This document shows positions 5,453-8,179 of a DNA stretch of 8,179 bases, piece after piece. Origin of the DNA: Candidatus Gerdarchaeota archaeon (GTDB taxonomy: Archaea > Asgardarchaeota > Heimdallarchaeia > JABLTI01); contig JAEORM010000240.1 of assembly GCA_016840905.1 (NCBI GenBank), positions 1 to 8,179 on the forward strand, written 5' to 3'. Every line of letters begins with the position of its first letter. The stretch's first letter is position 1. A model generated the notes under the pieces. The model did not search any database and was not told the DNA's origin. It saw only the letters and a list, made by a program, of their open reading frames with translations. Made by a program: the position numbers and the translations under genes.

Positions 5453-6190
5453 ATGAATGAAGTAAAAAGTGAAATAACAGAAAAGAGATTTTCATTAAAA
5501 AGGTATAAGAGTATTTTATTGTTTTCAACAATTATATTTGCCATCAGATACCTAACATTATTTTTCAGTATAATTTTTGATGATAGACTTTTAGTTTTTT
5601 CAACGTCCATTTTATTTATAATTCAAATCCCATTACTCATAGTAGCTTTTTCGATGTTTTGTTATGGATTAATGGGTATTAAAGAATTGATGCCTGAGGA
5701 GCACCTTAAACGAACTATAAAGGCTGCTGTAATAGTTTTAACCACAATGATAATTCTAGTTGTAATTGTCTTAATAACTTGGTTTTTAATGAGCTTAAAT
5801 CCTAACCCTGAAAGTACTCCATATGGATATGATTTATGGGTTGAATCTATAATAATAGCGATGCCATTTACTGAGCTTATCCCATTAACAATTGCATTGA
5901 ATCTTATAGGTGGAGTTTTTTGGAAATTAAGAAAATCTGAAGGTTGGAAAACCACTATTTTAGTAACACCAATTGTTTTTATCCCATTAACTATAATCAG
6001 AATCATTGCTGCAAGTCTAAAGATCGTTAATATCATAGATCCTTTAAGATATGAAGCTGCTTGGGATATTTCAGAATATTCTCGAATTGTTTATGCTATT
6101 TTAGGCATTATTGCTTTCGTAGAGATATCCTTACAAATAATGAAAATAAAATCAAACATCATTAATAAAGAAATGAAAAAAATACAATAA
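5453..6190 (+). CDS. Six-helix integral membrane protein, function unknown
   Basis: I do not recognise the family. The 245-aa product has a basic N-terminus (about 1-19, no signal peptide) and six hydrophobic segments: about 20-42, 46-75, 88-114, 131-157, 167-192 and 210-231. A short Lys-rich tail (231-245) follows. Loops are short. The loop at 114-130 holds a Pro/Asn/Tyr-rich stretch (NPNPESTPYGYDLW), and that at 193-209 holds DPLRYEAAWDISEY. There are no transporter signatures, heme ligand pairs or protease motifs that I can see. ATG 5453 has no clear Shine-Dalgarno motif. The gene stands alone: its divergent neighbour is the PhzF-like gene, and hisS starts 224 bp downstream. That the ORF is real rests on its length and consistent membrane topology. 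Confidence 0.75.
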   Translation: MNEVKSEITEKRFSLKRYKSILLFSTIIFAIRYLTLFFSIIFDDRLLVFSTSILFIIQIPLLIVAFSMFCYGLMGIKELMPEEHLKRTIKAAVIVLTTMIILVVIVLITWFLMSLNPNPESTPYGYDLWVESIIIAMPFTELIPLTIALNLIGGVFWKLRKSEGWKTTILVTPIVFIPLTIIRIIAASLKIVNIIDPLRYEAAWDISEYSRIVYAILGIIAFVEISLQIMKIKSNIINKEMKKIQ

Positions 6191-6223
6191 AATAAAACAT
6201 CGTTTACCTTTTAATAGAAAGAA

Positions 6224-6232
6224 TTATAAAAG
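6224..6232 (+). promoter_or_regulatory. Putative TATA box upstream of the HisRS gene
   Basis: TTATAAAAG preceded by AGAAAGAA (BRE-like) is the best box in the 224-bp gap. It predicts a start near 6252 and a leader of about 160 nt. A second candidate, CTTATACA (6342-6349), would give a leader of about 45 nt. Which of the two is used cannot be decided by eye. Confidence 0.35.
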
Positions 6233-6400
6233 ATTTAATTTTGTCTTTGTTTGGTGTAAAATAAAATGTGGGATAATTTTCACTATTACTAAAAGAAGTA
6301 TTTTTAACTTGATACTAGGTCCCACTTCTATATCTAATGTTCTTATACAAGAAAAACTTAATCTAGTTGAAAAAGAACAACTTAAAGATAAAACAATTTT

Positions 6401-6406
6401 GAGGAG
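6401..6406 (+). promoter_or_regulatory. Strong Shine-Dalgarno of the HisRS gene
   Basis: GAGGAG lies 8 nt before ATG 6415, and an in-frame TGA at 6400-6402 overlaps its first bases. Together these fix the start codon. It is the strongest ribosome-binding motif in the window. Confidence 0.8.
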
Positions 6407-6414
6407 TAGATTTA

Positions 6415-7908
6415 ATGAGTCAAGATGATGACAAAAAAATAAAAATCGGTCGACCAGCAGGTTTTAGAGATTTCTATCCTGAAGACTATGTTAAAGTAGA
6501 TTTTGTTTTGCAAACAATGAGGAGAATCTCACTTGAGTTCGGGTATGTAGAATATGTTTCACCTGCAGTAGAATTACGCAAATTATATGAACTCAAATCA
6601 GGCGAAGGACTCATTAAAGAAACATTCAAAATAGAAAGTAGAAGTGGTCAAAAATTAGTATTGATTCCTGAACTAACACCAAGTTTGAGTAGAATGTTGG
6701 CTGAGAAGCAGCAAAATTATACAAAACCCATTCGTTGGTTTTCATTTCCTAAATGTTATCGTGATGAAACACTACAAAGAGGTCGAGTGAAAGAATTTTG
6801 GCAATTTAATGCTGACATTTTAGGTGAAGAAGATATCTACGCGGATGCAGAGATAATTACAATTTTGGTGAAAATAATTAAGGAATGTGGTTTAACAAGC
6901 AAACAATTTGTTATTAAAATAAATGACCGTAAGTTTATGCAAGGATTTATGGAACAAATCGGAGTAAAGGATTTCTTACCCGTTATACAAGTTTTTGATC
7001 GAAAAGATAAACTCTTACAAGAACAAATTGAAAAAGAACTTAAAGGTAAGTTTACTGAAGAAGAAACAACAAGAATTGCATTAGCTATTAGACAAACTAA
7101 GAATTTGGATAAAACTATTTTTGAAATAATTCCTAAAACTACAGAAACCGAATCAATAGTTACTAACTATGAAAAAATACGAAGAAAAGCCTTTTTGAAG
7201 AATCTATTAGCTTTGAACATTAATGATAAACAGGCAGAAATTTTGTATCAATTATCTGAGATTGAGGACTCACCACAGAATTTTATAAAGCGAGTTAAAG
7301 AACTTGGAGTCGTTGAGAATATTGATTATCTTCTTTCAGATCTTTCAGTTTTAGCTAAAATGCTGGAAAATTTTGGTATCCAAGGTTTCATTTCTTACGA
7401 TGGAAGTTTAGCACGAGGGCTCGACTATTACACAGGAGTAATCTTTGAAGCTTGGAGTAGAGAAGGTGTTTTACCAAGAGCAATTGCTGGAGGTGGACGA
7501 TATGCTGACCTCGTAGCTACGATAGGTGGACAACCATTAACTGGTACAGGTTTTGGTTTTGGTGAAACGGTTTTAATGGAACTTATGGATGAATTCGGTG
7601 CTCCTTATCCTAAACTAAAAGCATGTGATGTCTATATTGCTCCTATACAATTAGAAGACTATTCTGTAGTAATTGATCTTTCAGCAAAACTTCGAGAGAA
7701 GGGATTAAGTGTATTATTCAATCCTTTCAATTGGCGAATAAAACGACATTTCGAGAATGCTGAAAAACAAGGAGTTGAATGGATGTTGATTATAGGTAAA
7801 AAAGATTTAGCTGATAATGTTGTTACATTACGAAATATTATCACAGGTAATCAGGAAGCAATACCTATAAAATCTATAGTCAGCAATCTCCTTAAGAAAC
7901 TAAAATAA
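6415..7908 (+). CDS. hisS: Histidyl-tRNA synthetase (histidine--tRNA ligase)
   Basis: This class II aminoacyl-tRNA synthetase charges tRNA-His with histidine using ATP in the cytoplasm. In order: motif 1 region (PAGFRDFYPED at 14-24 through P50); ELTPSLSRML (86-95); motif 2 (about 105-137) with R116 and E118 and QFNADILG; an insertion domain (about 160-320); HisA motif LARGLDYYTG (332-341) with catalytic R334; GGGRYADL (359-366); motif 3 region TGTGFGFGETVLMEL (376-390); and an HGTP anticodon-binding domain (about 402-497). At 497 aa it is longer than the usual 420-430, with the extra length in the insertion domain. Motif 3 lacks the usual Arg of the GLER-type signature. As I remember it, plant organellar HisRS has a similar GFGFGDAVI, so this is probably a lineage trait. 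The anticodon domain excludes HisZ, the catalytic-domain-only paralogue. It is probably monocistronic. Its substrate tRNA gene is at 103-210. Confidence 0.95.
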   Translation: MSQDDDKKIKIGRPAGFRDFYPEDYVKVDFVLQTMRRISLEFGYVEYVSPAVELRKLYELKSGEGLIKETFKIESRSGQKLVLIPELTPSLSRMLAEKQQNYTKPIRWFSFPKCYRDETLQRGRVKEFWQFNADILGEEDIYADAEIITILVKIIKECGLTSKQFVIKINDRKFMQGFMEQIGVKDFLPVIQVFDRKDKLLQEQIEKELKGKFTEEETTRIALAIRQTKNLDKTIFEIIPKTTETESIVTNYEKIRRKAFLKNLLALNINDKQAEILYQLSEIEDSPQNFIKRVKELGVVENIDYLLSDLSVLAKMLENFGIQGFISYDGSLARGLDYYTGVIFEAWSREGVLPRAIAGGGRYADLVATIGGQPLTGTGFGFGETVLMELMDEFGAPYPKLKACDVYIAPIQLEDYSVVIDLSAKLREKGLSVLFNPFNWRIKRHFENAEKQGVEWMLIIGKKDLADNVVTLRNIITGNQEAIPIKSIVSNLLKKLK

Positions 7909-7918
7909 ATTTAATATT

Positions 7919-7945
7919 TTTGGGGCTCTCACCCAAATTTTTCTT
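7919..7945 (+). terminator. Hairpin plus T-tract after hisS
   Basis: TTTGGG (7919-7924) pairs with CCCAAA (7932-7937) around a 7-nt loop and is followed at once by TTTTTCTT. It begins about 10 nt after the hisS stop and is GC-rich relative to its surroundings, as in an intrinsic terminator. Confidence 0.65.
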
Positions 7946-7972
7946 CAACTTAAAAATTTGTTAACTTTATTA

Positions 7973-7981
7973 ATTTATAAT
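7973..7981 (+). promoter_or_regulatory. Putative TATA box for the zinc-finger gene
   Basis: ATTTATAAT is a near-consensus archaeal TATA box, placing a transcript start near 8003 and a leader of about 34 nt with GGTG (8025-8028) as ribosome-binding motif before ATG 8037. Confidence 0.5.
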
Positions 7982-8036
7982 ACCTACTTTAATTAAATCA
8001 AAATATAAGTAGTAAACTATATTTGGTGTGAGTAAA

Positions 8037-8179
8037 ATGGTTAATCTGCGAACAGAAAATATCCGTTGTGTTTTATGTAACAAACATCTTGATATCGTTT
8101 CACCAACAACAAAAGAGTTGTTTGTTTGTTCCGGATGCCAAGGGACTTTCTGTCCCGACTGTTTAACAGCGATAAAAAA
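8037..8179 (+). CDS. Zinc-finger protein, N-terminal part (cut by window end)
   Basis: Forty-seven codons of an open frame run off the window. They contain three CxxC pairs: C11-x2-C14, C31-x2-C34 and C39-x2-C42, that is CxxC-x16-CxxC-x4-CxxC, reading FVCSGCQGTFCPDCL at the end. Six cysteines in this spacing indicate at least one structural zinc site. The CxxC-x4-CxxC part resembles cross-brace or treble-clef fingers (FYVE/RING-like) as well as simple archaeal zinc ribbons. The start is ATG 8037 with GGTG 8 nt upstream; GTG at 8028 is an in-frame alternative. Function and full length cannot be judged from this fragment. Confidence 0.7.
   Translation, partial: MVNLRTENIRCVLCNKHLDIVSPTTKELFVCSGCQGTFCPDCLTAIK

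Noticed and set aside
5662..6036. 124-codon open frame on the minus strand inside the membrane-protein gene
   Set aside because: The plus-strand frame is longer and shows a regular six-helix pattern. The minus frame is Ile/Val-rich only because it mirrors hydrophobic codons.
6191..6414. A T-box, small RNA or small gene between the membrane protein and hisS
   Set aside because: There is no open frame above about 10 codons with a start and ribosome-binding motif, no C/D-box pair, and T-boxes are not known from archaea. Only a weak long-range stem remains.
6415..7908. HisZ (ATP phosphoribosyltransferase regulatory subunit) instead of HisRS
   Set aside because: The protein keeps the HisRS catalytic motifs and a complete C-terminal anticodon-binding domain, which HisZ lacks.
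1..8179. CRISPR array, insertion sequence or tRNA-linked integration site
   Set aside because: No regularly spaced direct repeats, no transposase or integrase frame and no second copy of the tRNA-His 3' end were seen.
103..8179. A dedicated histidine gene cluster (tRNA-His, ammonia-lyase, HisRS)
   Set aside because: The genes are separated by unrelated, differently oriented genes with their own promoters and terminators, and the lyase substrate is uncertain; shared location is not enough.

Overview
The window looks like a piece of an AT-rich archaeal chromosome. The strongest evidence is a tRNA-His gene interrupted after position 37 by a 34-nt intron, whose ends fold into a textbook archaeal bulge-helix-bulge (a 3-nt bulge, a 4-bp helix and a 3-nt bulge). 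TATA-like boxes lie about 25-30 bp before the likely transcript starts of several genes, and Shine-Dalgarno motifs and non-ATG starts are mixed. The long-branch histidyl-tRNA synthetase and a Cys-rich 'CxxC' zinc protein would suit an Asgard-type archaeon, but nothing here proves that placement.

Layout, left to right. tRNA-His (103-210, +). An alpha-oxoamine synthase of the serine palmitoyltransferase / 2-amino-3-ketobutyrate CoA ligase / BioF family (323-1549, -). A divergent intergenic region with a perfect 14-bp palindrome. A short-chain dehydrogenase/reductase (1707-2717, +). An aromatic amino acid / histidine ammonia-lyase-like enzyme (2837-4360, +). A convergent PhzF-like protein (4433-5290, -). 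A six-helix membrane protein of unknown function (5453-6190, +). Histidyl-tRNA synthetase (6415-7908, +). The first 47 codons of a zinc-finger protein cut by the window end (8037-8179, +). Most genes appear to have their own promoter and no multi-gene operon is obvious. Three loci end in a hairpin followed by a T-tract, which resembles an intrinsic terminator.

How the genes might work together. The synthase and the reductase are divergent neighbours around a possible operator. This could be a condensation-plus-ketoreduction pair (amino acid + acyl-CoA to a 3-keto amine, then to an amino alcohol), as in sphingoid-base synthesis; that is inference only. tRNA-His, HisRS and a histidine-ammonia-lyase relative all concern histidine, but the lyase departs from canonical HutH at several active-site positions, so the shared theme may be chance.

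The points most worth a second look are the eukaryote-like tRNA-His acceptor end (A73, no encoded G-1), the Ala-Cys-Gly in place of Ala-Ser-Gly at the lyase's MIO site, and the loss of three of four expected catalytic residues in the PhzF-like protein. No mobile element, CRISPR array or integration site was seen, and there is no gene-free stretch longer than 300 bases.
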